From: Microbacterium sp. HD4P20
GTDB lineage: Bacteria > Actinomycetota > Actinomycetes > Actinomycetales > Microbacteriaceae
Direction of reading: 5' to 3'
DNA: 64,000 nucleotides
Assembly: GCF_019449275.2 (NCBI RefSeq)
Contig: NZ_JAHZQZ020000014.1
Coordinates: forward strand, 620,001-684,000
Shown: positions 1 to 8,462 of the stretch, in pieces
Position numbering within the stretch: the first letter of the stretch is position 1
How the letters are laid out: each line of letters opens with the position of its first letter
Translations under genes and position numbers: made by a program
The notes under the pieces: model-generated
Databases searched by the model: none
What the model saw: the letters and a program-made list of their open reading frames with translations, nothing else
Told to the model about the DNA's origin: nothing

Positions 1-1375
1 CCCCGACCGCCAGCTCGACGACCCGCGTCATGACTCCCTCAGTCTCATCGGCCTCGACCTCGAACACCGGCACCGCCGGCGCGTGTCGTGAGAACGCCGC
101 GATCACGGCGTCGCGCTCGGCGCCGATAACGACGGCGGCCTTCACCGATGACCCGCGTTCGGCGACGAGGTCCGAGATGTCGACGCCCTTGAGGAGCCCG
201 CCGACGATCCACACCGCGCCGGGGTAGGCCGCGAGTGACGAGGCCGCCGCGTGCGGGTTGGTCGCCTTGGAGTCGTCCACCCACGTGATGCCCGCATGAC
301 GCGCCACGACCTCGATGCGATGGGGGTCGAGACGGAAGCCCCGCAGTGCGTTGCGAATGGCCGCCGGCGCGACGTCGAGCGATCGCGCCAGGGCGGCCGC
401 CGCGAGGATGTTGGCCGCGATGTGCGGTGCACCCAGGCCTTGAGCGGCGAGGTCGGCGACCGTCGTCAGCTCGAGCGCGCTGGTGCGGCGGTCGTCGAGG
501 AAGGCGCGGTCCACCAGGATGCCGTCGACCACACCGAGGTCGCTCGGCCCGGGGACGCCGAGATCGAACCCGATGGCACGCGCGCCCTCGACGACGTCGG
601 CGTCCTCGACCATGTGGCGGGTGGCCGCATCCGCCTTGTTGTAGACGCAGGCCACGCGCGTGTTGTCGTACACGTGCGCCTTGGCATCGCGGTAGTCCTC
701 GAACGAGCCGTGCCACTCGAGGTGGTCGTCGGCGAGGTTCAGGCACACCGCGGCGTGTGGCGACACGGGGTCGGGGCCGACCTGCAGCCCGAGGTACCAC
801 AGCTGGTGACTCGAGAGCTCGACGACGAGCGCATCGAACCCGGCAGGGTCGCGTACCGCGTCGAGCACGGGCGTCCCGATGTTTCCTACGGGGGCCGCAC
901 GCAGCCCGCCGGCGACGAGCATCGTCGCAGTCAGCCGCGTCGTGGTCGTCTTCCCGTTCGTCCCGGTGACGAGGATCCAGTCCGCGAGGGCGCCATCGGC
1001 GCGCACCACCTTGTCGCGCACGCGCCACGCCAGCTCGATGTCTCCCCACAGCCCGATGCCCGCCTCGCGGGCCCACGCGATGACGGGATGCCGCGGAGGG
1101 AACCCCGGCGATGCCACGACGACCTCGGGGGCGAACTCCGAGAGCTCGGCGGGGACGGCGTTCAGTGCGCCGGTCCACAGGCGGGCGCCGATGACGGGCA
1201 GCAGACGCGCGTACTCCTCATCGGCCTTCTCGGTGAAGACGAAGACGTCGGCGCCGAGTTCGGCGAGGGTGTCGGCGACTGAGAACCCGGTGACCGACAG
1301 CCCCAGCACGGCGACGCGCAGGCCCTTCCAATCGGCGTTCCAGCTCGTGAGCCCGGCGAGTCGGTCTGAGGTCAT
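1..1375 (-). CDS. murD: UDP-N-acetylmuramoyl-L-alanine:D-glutamate ligase (3' end beyond window)
   Basis: Cytoplasmic Mur ligase that adds D-glutamate to UDP-MurNAc-L-Ala, using ATP. Translating the minus strand from the ATG at 1375 gives an open frame of 458 codons to the window edge. The N-terminus has a Rossmann-type stretch (VAVLGLSVTGFSVADTLAELG), followed by the Mur-ligase P-loop VTGTNGKTTT. The usual family length is about 450-500 residues, so only a short C-terminal piece is missing. The start overlaps the mraY stop in an ATGA arrangement, so translation is probably coupled. In the standard dcw order ftsW and murG would follow to the left of the window. Identity is secure from the motif and position; the missing end is a window effect, not a truncation. 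Confidence 0.95.
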   Translation of the reverse strand, partial: MTSDRLAGLTSWNADWKGLRVAVLGLSVTGFSVADTLAELGADVFVFTEKADEEYARLLPVIGARLWTGALNAVPAELSEFAPEVVVASPGFPPRHPVIAWAREAGIGLWGDIELAWRVRDKVVRADGALADWILVTGTNGKTTTTRLTATMLVAGGLRAAPVGNIGTPVLDAVRDPAGFDALVVELSSHQLWYLGLQVGPDPVSPHAAVCLNLADDHLEWHGSFEDYRDAKAHVYDNTRVACVYNKADAATRHMVEDADVVEGARAIGFDLGVPGPSDLGVVDGILVDRAFLDDRRTSALELTTVADLAAQGLGAPHIAANILAAAALARSLDVAPAAIRNALRGFRLDPHRIEVVARHAGITWVDDSKATNPHAAASSLAAYPGAVWIVGGLLKGVDISDLVAERGSSVKAAVVIGAERDAVIAAFSRHAPAVPVFEVEADETEGVMTRVVELAVG

Positions 1376-2484
1376 GTCCGCGAGAGCCATTCGACGTAGA
1401 AGAATCCGACCCCCGAGACGGCGAGCAGGCCGGCGATGATCCACATGCGCACGACGATGGTGATCTCGGACCAGCCGCGCATCTCGAGGTGGTGGTGCAG
1501 CGGGCTCATGAGGAACAGGCGCTTGCCCCGCGTGATCTTGAAGTAGATCCGCTGGAGGATGACCGAGCCCGAGGCGATGACGTAGACACCGGCGACCAGG
1601 ATCAGCAGGAGCTCGGTGCGCGTCAGGATCGCCATCGCGGCGATGACGCCGCCGATCGCCATCGAGCCCACGTCGCCCATGAAGACGTTCGCCTTCGGCG
1701 CGTTCCACCACAGGAACCCGATGAGGGCGCCGACGAACGAGGCCGAGACGATGGCGAGGTCGAAGGGGTCGCGCGTCGGGTAGCAGGCGGCCTGCGCGGC
1801 GGTCGACAGGGCTTCCCCTCCCCAGCACGCCTGGTTGAACTGCCAGAAGGCGATGAGGCTGTATGCGCCGGTGACGAAGATGCCCGAGCCTGCCGCCAGG
1901 CCGTCGAGCCCGTCACTGAGGTTGACCGAGTTCGACGTGGCGACACCGATGATCGAGATCCACAGCAGGTAGAGGATCCAGCCGACGATGAGACCCAGTG
2001 CCATGAACGACAGCGCGGGCACATCGCGGAACACCGAGACGAACGGCGATGCCGGGGTTTGCTCCCACCGGTTGGGGAAGTTCAGCGAGACGACGCCGAA
2101 CGGCACCAGCACGAGGATCTGGCCGACGATCTTGCGCCAGCCGCTGAGCCCGAGGCTGCGCTGACTGCGCACCTTCATGTAGTCGTCGATGAAACCCACG
2201 GCGCCGAGCCCGACCATCATCCACAGCACCAGCCAGCCCGAGATGGTCGGCGGGTTGTTGCCGGTGTACGCGCCGACGAGGTAGCCGACGATCGTGCCGG
2301 CGATGAAGATCGTTCCGCCCATCGTGGGCGTGCCGCGCTTGGCCTGATGACTGGGATTGTGGACGTTCTCTGGGGTCCGGATGACCTGGCCCCAGCCCCA
2401 CGCCCGGAACAGCCGGAGGAACACCGGAGTGAGGAAGAGCGTGAAGGCCAGCGAGATCGCAGCCGCAGTCAGGAGTGATCTCAC
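1372..2484 (-). CDS. mraY: phospho-N-acetylmuramoyl-pentapeptide transferase
   Basis: Integral membrane enzyme that transfers phospho-MurNAc-pentapeptide from UDP to undecaprenyl phosphate, forming lipid I. The 370-residue product begins VRSLLTAAAISLAFTLFLTP and has about ten hydrophobic segments. Family motifs are visible: FIDDYMKV (Asp pair), NSVNLSDGLDGLAAG, NVFMGDVGS and the SPLHHHLEMRGW loop with its histidine cluster. GTG at 2484 is chosen because it overlaps the murF stop (GTGA) and gives the normal N-terminus. A longer reading from 2634 only adds Arg-rich sequence inside murF. It sits between murF and murD as in most actinobacterial dcw clusters. Confidence 0.96.
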   Translation of the reverse strand: MRSLLTAAAISLAFTLFLTPVFLRLFRAWGWGQVIRTPENVHNPSHQAKRGTPTMGGTIFIAGTIVGYLVGAYTGNNPPTISGWLVLWMMVGLGAVGFIDDYMKVRSQRSLGLSGWRKIVGQILVLVPFGVVSLNFPNRWEQTPASPFVSVFRDVPALSFMALGLIVGWILYLLWISIIGVATSNSVNLSDGLDGLAAGSGIFVTGAYSLIAFWQFNQACWGGEALSTAAQAACYPTRDPFDLAIVSASFVGALIGFLWWNAPKANVFMGDVGSMAIGGVIAAMAILTRTELLLILVAGVYVIASGSVILQRIYFKITRGKRLFLMSPLHHHLEMRGWSEITIVVRMWIIAGLLAVSGVGFFYVEWLSRT

Positions 2485-3911
2485 GAGAACGATTCTCCCA
2501 GACGATCGCCGAGGAACCGCAGCCCCGCGGAGTTGGATGACTTGACCAGCACGCGGTCGCCGTCGCGCAGCTCGCCACGCAGATACTCGAACGCGTCGTC
2601 GGCGGTCTCGAAGAACACCGCTTCGTTGTCCCACGACCCCTGGGCGACGGCCTCGAGGTACATGCGGCGTGCCTCGGTTCCGACCACGACGATGCGCTGG
2701 ATGCCCAGGCGCACCGCCAGCAGACCCACCCGGTCGTGCTCCTCCTCGGCGTACTCCCCCAACTCGCTCATGGCGCCGAGCACGGCGACAGTGCGCTCAC
2801 CCGGTCCGGTGATCTGTGCGAGGGTGCGCAGCGCTGCCGCCATCGAATCGGGGCTGGCGTTGTAGGCGTCGTTGATGATCCGGACCCGGTCGGAGCCGAG
2901 CGGCTGCATGCGCCATCGCTCGGCGATCTCGACCGTCTCCAGGCGCGCGACGGCGTCGGCGAGGCTCACACCGAGCGCGGTCGCCGCCGCGATCGCCGCG
3001 AGGGCGTTCATGACGTGGTGCTCACCGAGCACCCGGAGCCGCACCGGAAGCGTCGCGCCGTCGGCGGTGACGACGAAGGACGTCCCGGATGCCGTCACCG
3101 CGACATCATCGGCACGCACATCGGTCGCTGCCGGCCCGCGCCCGAACCACCGCACTCCGGCGGCCTTCTCGGCGGCGATCGGCGCCATCGCCGCGACACG
3201 GGCGTCGTCGGCGTTGAGGATCGCCAGTCCCCCGGGGCGGATCGCCCGCACGAGCTCCGACTTGGCGTGAAAGGTCGCCTCGATGCCGCCGAAGCCGCCG
3301 GCGTGCGCCATGCCCACCATCAGCACGATCCCGACATCGGGATCGACCAGCCCCGCGAGCCGCGCGATCTCGCCGGGCGCGCTCGCGCCGAACTCGCTCA
3401 CGAGGAACCGTGTCCGCTCGGTGACGCGCAGCATCGTCAGCGGAGCCCCCACCTCGTTGTTGAACGAGGCTTTCGGGGCAACGGTCTCGCCGTCACCCTC
3501 CAGGATGCGGGCGAGCAGATTCTTGGTGGTGGTCTTTCCGTTCGACCCCGTGATGCCCACGACTTTCAGGCCCGTAGCGTCGACCGCCGCGGCATCCCTC
3601 GCCCGCTTCACGACCTCGCGCGCGAGATCCGCGAGCGCGGCGACGGCGTCCGGCACCACCACTTGCGACACGGCTGCTTCGACCGGCCGCTCCACGATCG
3701 CAAGGGCAGCGCCTGCCGCGGCTGCGGCGCCCACGAAGAGATGCCCGTCGGTGGCCTCGCCGGGCTTGGCGACGAAGATGTCGCCCGGCCCGATGAGCCG
3801 CGAATCGGTGTCGACCGCACCCGAGACGAGGGTCTGCGGAGTGTCCCCCGCGGTCGGGCGGGCCTCGCCTCGGACGGCGTGGGCGAGTTGAGCAATGGTG
3901 AGCGCGATCAT
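2481..3911 (-). CDS. murF: UDP-N-acetylmuramoyl-tripeptide:D-alanyl-D-alanine ligase
   Basis: Cytoplasmic ATP-dependent ligase that adds the D-Ala-D-Ala dipeptide to the UDP-MurNAc-tripeptide. The 476-residue product has an N-terminal UDP-binding domain, the P-loop VGITGSNGKTTTKN near residues 114-127, and the central-domain motif NDAYNASPDSM. The C-terminal segment VLVKSSNSAGL is typical of MurF. It starts 22 bases after the ftsI stop and overlaps mraY by four bases. In most actinobacteria murE lies directly upstream; here ftsI does instead. Confidence 0.95.
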   Translation of the reverse strand: MIALTIAQLAHAVRGEARPTAGDTPQTLVSGAVDTDSRLIGPGDIFVAKPGEATDGHLFVGAAAAAGAALAIVERPVEAAVSQVVVPDAVAALADLAREVVKRARDAAAVDATGLKVVGITGSNGKTTTKNLLARILEGDGETVAPKASFNNEVGAPLTMLRVTERTRFLVSEFGASAPGEIARLAGLVDPDVGIVLMVGMAHAGGFGGIEATFHAKSELVRAIRPGGLAILNADDARVAAMAPIAAEKAAGVRWFGRGPAATDVRADDVAVTASGTSFVVTADGATLPVRLRVLGEHHVMNALAAIAAATALGVSLADAVARLETVEIAERWRMQPLGSDRVRIINDAYNASPDSMAAALRTLAQITGPGERTVAVLGAMSELGEYAEEEHDRVGLLAVRLGIQRIVVVGTEARRMYLEAVAQGSWDNEAVFFETADDAFEYLRGELRDGDRVLVKSSNSAGLRFLGDRLGESFS

Positions 3912-3933
3912 GGGTCTCCGGCCGGTGAGGAGG

Positions 3934-5721
3934 CTACCCGAACTTGGGCAGCAGCTCCGGCGCCGTCGTCGAGGGCATGACGCGGTAGGTCTTGAGCACC
4001 TGAGTCATGGCCTTCTGGAACGCGGTCGCGTTGGCCGCAGACGATGTTACCTTCGTCGGCTCGTCGAGCGTCACGACGACGACGTACTTCGGGTCGTCGG
4101 CGGGAGCGAAGCCCACCATGGTCGTGTAGTAGACGCCCTGCTTGTAGCCGCCGTTGACGAGGTCCGGCTTCTCACCGGTACCCGTCTTGCCGCCGATGCG
4201 GTACCCGGGAATCTCGACCGACTCGGCATACGGCGCCTGGAGGAAGACGTTCTCGAGCATCGCGCGCATCTGCGCCGACGTGCCCTCGCTGATCACGCGC
4301 TCGCCCTCGGGCCGCTCCGGCTCGACGACCGTGCCATCGGGCAGCGTGCACGACTCGACGATCGACAGCGGCATCTTGACGCCGTCGTTCACGATCGCTC
4401 CGTATGCGCGGGCGAGTTCGGGCATCGTGGTCGCGACACCCTGTCCGAACGAGGTGTTGTACTTCGTCTGGGCGCCCCACTGGTCGACGGGATGGATGAC
4501 GCCGACGCCCTCTTGCGGATAGCCCGACGAGGTGCCGTCGCCGATGCCGAATCGCTTGAAGTAGTCGTAGCGCACCTGTGGGCTGACGGTCTCGCTGAAC
4601 TTCGAGATGCCGGCGTTCGACGAATCGATGAGCACCCCGGCGAGCGTGTACTCGTATGCCGGGTGCTGGAACGAGTCGCGCACCCGTGCGCCGTCCTCGA
4701 AGTTCTCGAGACTCGACGCGACGACCGTGGACTGTGGCGACTGACCGCCCGCGTCGATCACGGTCGCGGCGGTGAGCGCCTTGAAGGTCGATCCCGGTTC
4801 GAACGAGCCCCGGAAGATGCGGCTCGTCCGCAGCTCGGCCGCGGTGGCATCGACCTGGTTCGGATCGACCGTCGGGTACTCGGCCGCGGCGCGCACCTTG
4901 CCGGTCTCGACCTCGTAGACAAGGATCGCGCCCTGCTGGGCACCCATGTCCTGCGTCTGCTCGGCGATGAGCTGCTGCAGGTACCACTGCAGATCGCGGT
5001 TGACCGTCAGTTCCAGCGTGCCGCCGTCGGTCGCCGGTCTTTCGACCGCCGTTCCCGGGATCACGACGCCGTCCTTGCCCTTCTGGAAGAGCCGCTCGCC
5101 GTTCGTCGCGGCCAGGCAGTCGTCCTGCGTCTGCTCGAAGCCCTCGAGCGGCACTCCGTCACTGCCGACGAAGCCGACGAGATTGCCCGCGACAGCACCA
5201 TCGGGATACATCCGCGCCGGATGCTGCAGGCAGTCGATGTACGGCATGCTCAGGTCGGCGAGTGCACGGTAATGCTCTGTCGACACACCCTTTTTCAGGT
5301 AGACGAACTGCGACTCGGGGCGCTCCGCCAGCTCCGCCTCGACGATCCCGCGCACCTCTTCGGGCGTCTGTCCCGTGATCTCGGCGACGTCGACCGAGAC
5401 GTCCGCCCACAGCGGGTAGTCGGACTTGCCCTCGAGCACCTCCGCGTCGATCTGCGTGATGAGCAGCGGATCGAGCTGGCAGTCGTAGCGAAGGATGCTG
5501 CCGGCGAGCGTCTGGCCGTTCTCGTCGACGATCTCACCTCGGGTGCCATGCAGCACCTGCTCTCCGCCGAAGGCTCGGTCCAGGGAGTCCTCGATGTGCT
5601 CACCCGCGTTGACGACCTGGATGTCGACGAGACGCACGATGAATCCGGCGAGCACCGCGAGCACGACCGCCAGCGCCACCACGGTGCGGCGGCGCGGGCT
5701 TCTCGTGCTTCGGGTCGTCAT
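3934..5721 (-). CDS. ftsI: septal penicillin-binding protein, class B (FtsI/PBP3)
   Basis: Division-specific peptidoglycan transpeptidase. The 595-residue protein has a short basic N-terminus, one membrane anchor (about residues 15-35), a dimerisation/pedestal region and a C-terminal penicillin-binding domain. All three active-site motifs are present: STFK with the nucleophile at Ser311, SSN at 367-369 and KTGT at 512-515. The gene starts four bases after the ftsL stop, so the pair is probably translated together. The short extracellular tail after the last motif is common in actinobacterial FtsI. Confidence 0.95.
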   Translation of the reverse strand: MTTRSTRSPRRRTVVALAVVLAVLAGFIVRLVDIQVVNAGEHIEDSLDRAFGGEQVLHGTRGEIVDENGQTLAGSILRYDCQLDPLLITQIDAEVLEGKSDYPLWADVSVDVAEITGQTPEEVRGIVEAELAERPESQFVYLKKGVSTEHYRALADLSMPYIDCLQHPARMYPDGAVAGNLVGFVGSDGVPLEGFEQTQDDCLAATNGERLFQKGKDGVVIPGTAVERPATDGGTLELTVNRDLQWYLQQLIAEQTQDMGAQQGAILVYEVETGKVRAAAEYPTVDPNQVDATAAELRTSRIFRGSFEPGSTFKALTAATVIDAGGQSPQSTVVASSLENFEDGARVRDSFQHPAYEYTLAGVLIDSSNAGISKFSETVSPQVRYDYFKRFGIGDGTSSGYPQEGVGVIHPVDQWGAQTKYNTSFGQGVATTMPELARAYGAIVNDGVKMPLSIVESCTLPDGTVVEPERPEGERVISEGTSAQMRAMLENVFLQAPYAESVEIPGYRIGGKTGTGEKPDLVNGGYKQGVYYTTMVGFAPADDPKYVVVVTLDEPTKVTSSAANATAFQKAMTQVLKTYRVMPSTTAPELLPKFG

Positions 5722-5725
5722 GGAT

Positions 5726-6334
5726 TCAGTGTGTGCTCGGGGTGGGCAGTCCGTCGGTCAGCGGCGGCGGAGTGTTCGATACTCCGCTGTCCGTCGACGC
5801 GTCTGCGACCTCCACCGGCACGCCGTCGATGGTGGCATCGGGCACGGTGACCAACGGCGTGTCAGCGATCAGGGCGTTGGGGACGGCGCCGCGCCCGATC
5901 GCGTCGATCGACGACGATCCCATGGCAACCTCGGAGGCGCCGAGAATGGCACCGTCGCTCAGGCGCAGGTAGGACGGCGACTCGTCGATGACCATCCCCA
6001 GCGCGGCTGCGTTGGCCGCCAGGTACTGCGGTGAGCTGAGCCCCGCGACGTCGTCGTAGAGGATCTGCTTGTCGTAGGTGAGCTCGCGCTGCTGCTGGGC
6101 GAGGGCCGACAGCTCGTACGATCCCTGCGTCGTCATGATCGACAGCGCCATCTGTGCACCGGCGATGAGGAATGCGCCGAGCACCGCCACGACACCGTAG
6201 AGCAGTTTCGGCCGCCGTCGACGCGCCGGTGCTTCGACAGCGCGGAGCCGCCGATCGGGGGCATCCCGCCGGTCCGGTGCGATGCGTCCGCGGGGACCCG
6301 GGGCGGTCGCGAGCGCGTGCGAGGTCGTGCTCAT
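5726..6334 (-). CDS. ftsL: FtsL-like septum protein
   Basis: Small bitopic protein in the ftsL position between rsmH and ftsI. The 202-residue product has an Arg/Pro-rich cytoplasmic N-terminus (1-45), one membrane segment ([22 protein letters not shown], about 45-66) and a short predicted coiled coil ([22 protein letters not shown]). The long Ser/Thr/Pro-rich tail to residue 202 exceeds the approximately 100-120 residues of well-studied FtsL. In the family FtsL works with FtsB/DivIC and FtsQ to recruit and activate FtsW-FtsI. The start overlaps the rsmH stop (ATGA). The call rests on topology and position, because FtsL sequences are poorly conserved. Confidence 0.8.
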   Translation of the reverse strand: MSTTSHALATAPGPRGRIAPDRRDAPDRRLRAVEAPARRRRPKLLYGVVAVLGAFLIAGAQMALSIMTTQGSYELSALAQQQRELTYDKQILYDDVAGLSSPQYLAANAAALGMVIDESPSYLRLSDGAILGASEVAMGSSSIDAIGRGAVPNALIADTPLVTVPDATIDGVPVEVADASTDSGVSNTPPPLTDGLPTPSTH

Positions 6335-7284
6335 ACGTCCTCCCTCACTCGTTCTGCGGCGCGCAGACGCACCGGTGTGGCCCGCGGGTTGGTGGCGCGC
6401 TCCTCATCGGAGGCGAGCTCGGCGCCCTTGACGAGCAGTCGGAATCTCGGGGCGTGCTCGGGCAGTTCCACCGGCAGCCCCGCCGGCGCCGTCGAGGCCT
6501 TCGCCTCGGCCAGCGCCCGCTTGACCAGACGGTCTTCGAGGGACTGATAGGCGAGCACGACGATTCGTCCGCCGACGGGCAGGATGCCGAGGGCCGAGGG
6601 GACCGCGCGCTCGAGCACCGACAACTCACGATTGACCTCGATGCGCAGCGCCTGGAACACCCGCTTCGCGGGGTGCCCGGTGCGCTGTGCCGCGTACGGC
6701 GTCGCAGCGATCAGGATCTCGACGAGACGGCCCGAGCGCTCGATCGGAGCCTCCGCGCGCGCCGCGATGATTGCGCGCGCATAGCGCCCGGCGAGTTTCT
6801 CCTCGCCATAGCGCTCGAAGATGCGGCGCAGGTCGCCCTCGCCGTAGGTGGCCAGGACGTCAGCGGCGGTGGTGCCGGAGGACTGGTCCATGCGCATGTC
6901 GAGCGGCGCGTCCTTCGAATACGCGAATCCGCGGTCGGCGACGTCGAGTTGCAGCGACGAGACGCCGAGATCGAACAGGATGCCGTCAGCCTTCGCGAGG
7001 CCCGCCGACGCGACGGCATCCGCGATCCCGTCGTACACCGTGTGCACGAGCGTCACGCGATCGCCGAACCGGGCGAGCCGCTCGCCGGCGATACGCAGGG
7101 CATCGGTATCGCGGTCGAGGCCTACCAGGTGCAGTCCCGGGAATCGCTCCAAGAACGCCTCGGAGTGGCCGCCCATGCCGAGCGTCGCGTCGACGAACAC
7201 CGCTCCGTCGCGTTCGAGCGCGGGTGCCAGCAGTTCGATGCAGCGGTCCAGAAGGACAGGCGTGTGGATGTCGCGGAGGTTCAT
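6331..7284 (-). CDS. rsmH: 16S rRNA (cytosine1402-N4)-methyltransferase
   Basis: Methylates N4 of C1402 in the 16S rRNA P-site region, using S-adenosylmethionine. The 317-residue product begins [19 protein letters not shown], the conserved 'H-x-PVLL' start of the family. It then has the SAM-binding loop [13 protein letters not shown]. Further family signatures are [10 protein letters not shown] and the [13 protein letters not shown] block. Length matches the family (about 310-320). It lies between mraZ and ftsL, the standard dcw order, and its stop overlaps the ftsL start. Confidence 0.96.
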   Translation of the reverse strand: MNLRDIHTPVLLDRCIELLAPALERDGAVFVDATLGMGGHSEAFLERFPGLHLVGLDRDTDALRIAGERLARFGDRVTLVHTVYDGIADAVASAGLAKADGILFDLGVSSLQLDVADRGFAYSKDAPLDMRMDQSSGTTAADVLATYGEGDLRRIFERYGEEKLAGRYARAIIAARAEAPIERSGRLVEILIAATPYAAQRTGHPAKRVFQALRIEVNRELSVLERAVPSALGILPVGGRIVVLAYQSLEDRLVKRALAEAKASTAPAGLPVELPEHAPRFRLLVKGAELASDEERATNPRATPVRLRAAERVREDV

Positions 7285-7399
7285 GATGTCAGGGCCTCTG
7301 CCGTGCGTCTTCCCCAGATCCTGATCCCCATCCGCTCTCTGACCTGGCGCCGGGGAAGTGCGTCAGGGTGTGAGCGGCTGGGAGTCAGGACCGAGGGCG

Positions 7400-7831
7400 T
7401 CAGAACAGGCCCGGGATCACCTCCTGCTCCAGCTCGGCGTAGGTTTCTTCGTTGGCTTCGGCGTAGGTGTTCCACGCGGTGGCGTCCCAGATCTCGGCGT
7501 GAGCGCCGACACCGGTGACGACGAGGTCGCGCTCGAGGCCCGCGTAGGCGCGCAGCGGCGGCGGGATCGTGATGCGGTTCTGGCTGTCGGGCTTCTCAGC
7601 GCTCGCCCCCGAGAGGAACATGCGCAAGAAGTCGCGGGCCTGCTTGTTGGCCAGCGGTGCTTCGCGGATGCGCTCGTGCACCCGCTCGAACTCCTCCGTG
7701 CTGAACACGTAGAGGCAGCGGTCCTGTCCGCGCGTCACGACGACACCGCCGCCGAGGTCATCACGGAACTTCGCCGGGAGGATGACGCGACCTTTGTCGT
7801 CGAGCTTGGGAGTGTGCGTGCCCAAAAGCAT
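7400..7831 (-). CDS. mraZ: transcriptional regulator MraZ
   Basis: First gene of the dcw cluster and its DNA-binding regulator. The 143-residue product begins [26 protein letters not shown], a classic MraZ/SpoVT-AbrB fold, and contains the second repeat motif [21 protein letters not shown] at 7831 is chosen because it gives the conserved N-terminus. The open frame continues upstream to 8002, but that part is non-conserved and runs through the operator and a terminator. In the family MraZ forms rings that bind tandem boxes before its own gene; such boxes are visible at 7874-7898. Confidence 0.95.
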   Translation of the reverse strand: MLLGTHTPKLDDKGRVILPAKFRDDLGGGVVVTRGQDRCLYVFSTEEFERVHERIREAPLANKQARDFLRMFLSGASAEKPDSQNRITIPPPLRAYAGLERDLVVTGVGAHAEIWDATAWNTYAEANEETYAELEQEVIPGLF

Positions 7832-7873
7832 CGGTCCACCACACCCCCTTCGTCCGGCCCCCCGGGTTGCACG

Positions 7874-7906
7874 CCACTTTACTCCACTCTCCTCCACTTC
7901 ACCACC
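7874..7906 (-). promoter_or_regulatory. tandem MraZ boxes upstream of mraZ
   Basis: On the minus strand AGTGG occurs three times at exactly 10-base spacing (plus-strand ccact at 7874-7878, 7884-7888 and 7894-7898). A degenerate fourth unit, ggtgg, lies at 7902-7906. The full units read AAGTGGAGGA, GAGTGGAGTA and AAGTGGCGTG. MraZ is known to bind short direct repeats with one-turn spacing before its own operon. The third unit overlaps a possible -10 (TAAAGT), consistent with autorepression. Confidence 0.75.
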
Positions 7907-7970
7907 ATTGAACCGTTCCGCCACTCCCTGGCGCCCCCCAGTGACGTTCGGGCCACCGCTCGGAGGCAAC

Positions 7971-7999
7971 AAAAAAGCACCGACCCGAAGGTCGGTGCT
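7971..7999 (-). terminator. rho-independent terminator of the DUF3040 gene
   Basis: A perfect 10-bp stem (AGCACCGACC at 7976-7985 with its complement at 7990-7999) closes a CGAA tetraloop. Read on the minus strand it is followed by a run of six T (plus-strand a at 7971-7976). It ends transcription from the gene at 8030-8398 before the mraZ promoter. Confidence 0.9.
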
Positions 8000-8029
8000 C
8001 AATTGGCCGATGTCAGCCGGCGTGGAGGC

Positions 8030-8398
8030 TCAGCTCTCCCCTTGCCGCCTGTCCCAGCGATCATTCATGCGATCCATGAAGGAGGAACTCTTCTGAGGTG
8101 CTCTCGCGGTCTGATCGGGTTCGGTCCGGACCCGCCCCGGACCTCGTCCGGGGGTGACCGCCAGAACCACGCCGCCGAGCATGATGACGAAGCCGATCAC
8201 GCCGACGACGATGAGTGGCACCGATACCCCGACGATCAAGCCGCCGAGGCCCAGCAGCACGAGGATCGTGCCGTAGACGATGTTGCGATAGCTCAGGCTG
8301 CGTCCGCCCTGGGGCGCGCTGACGACATCTGCGTCGTTGCGCATGAGATGGCGCTCCATCTCGTCGAGCAGGCGCTGCTCCTGTTCGGAGAGTGGCAT
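8030..8398 (-). CDS. DUF3040 family membrane protein
   Basis: A 122-residue protein of the actinobacterial DUF3040 family, function unknown. It begins MPLSEQEQRLLDEMERHL, the usual DUF3040 opening. Two hydrophobic segments follow (about residues 41-60 and 62-83: IVYGTILVLLGLGGLIVGVS and LIVVGVIGFVIMLGGVVLAV), then a basic cytoplasmic tail rich in Arg and Gln. In many actinobacteria a DUF3040 gene neighbours mraZ, as here. It has its own terminator and is divergent from the prenyl synthase gene. Confidence 0.88.
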   Translation of the reverse strand: MPLSEQEQRLLDEMERHLMRNDADVVSAPQGGRSLSYRNIVYGTILVLLGLGGLIVGVSVPLIVVGVIGFVIMLGGVVLAVTPGRGPGRVRTEPDQTARAPQKSSSFMDRMNDRWDRRQGES

Positions 8399-8450
8399 GC
8401 ATCCCCCTCTGTACTTCCGTTGGCTCGATTCTACGCGTGCCGTAGATCAC

Positions 8451-8456
8451 TAGGCT
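8451..8456 (+). promoter_or_regulatory. -10 hexamer of a leaderless promoter (prenyl synthase)
   Basis: TAGGCT ends six bases before the GTG start at 8463. There is no Shine-Dalgarno sequence in the gap, so the transcript probably begins at or next to the start codon. Confidence 0.6.
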
Positions 8457-8462
8457 AGGCCC

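Noticed and set aside
45..1178. A 377-residue minus-strand frame in the murD region
   Set aside because: It is Arg-rich and out of frame with murD, whose P-loop motif is clear in another frame of the same strand.
1372..2634. Longer starts for mraY (2634), mraZ (8002) and the MinD-like gene (20954)
   Set aside because: The extra N-termini are non-conserved, Arg-rich, and overlap neighbouring genes or operators; the shorter starts give family-standard N-termini.
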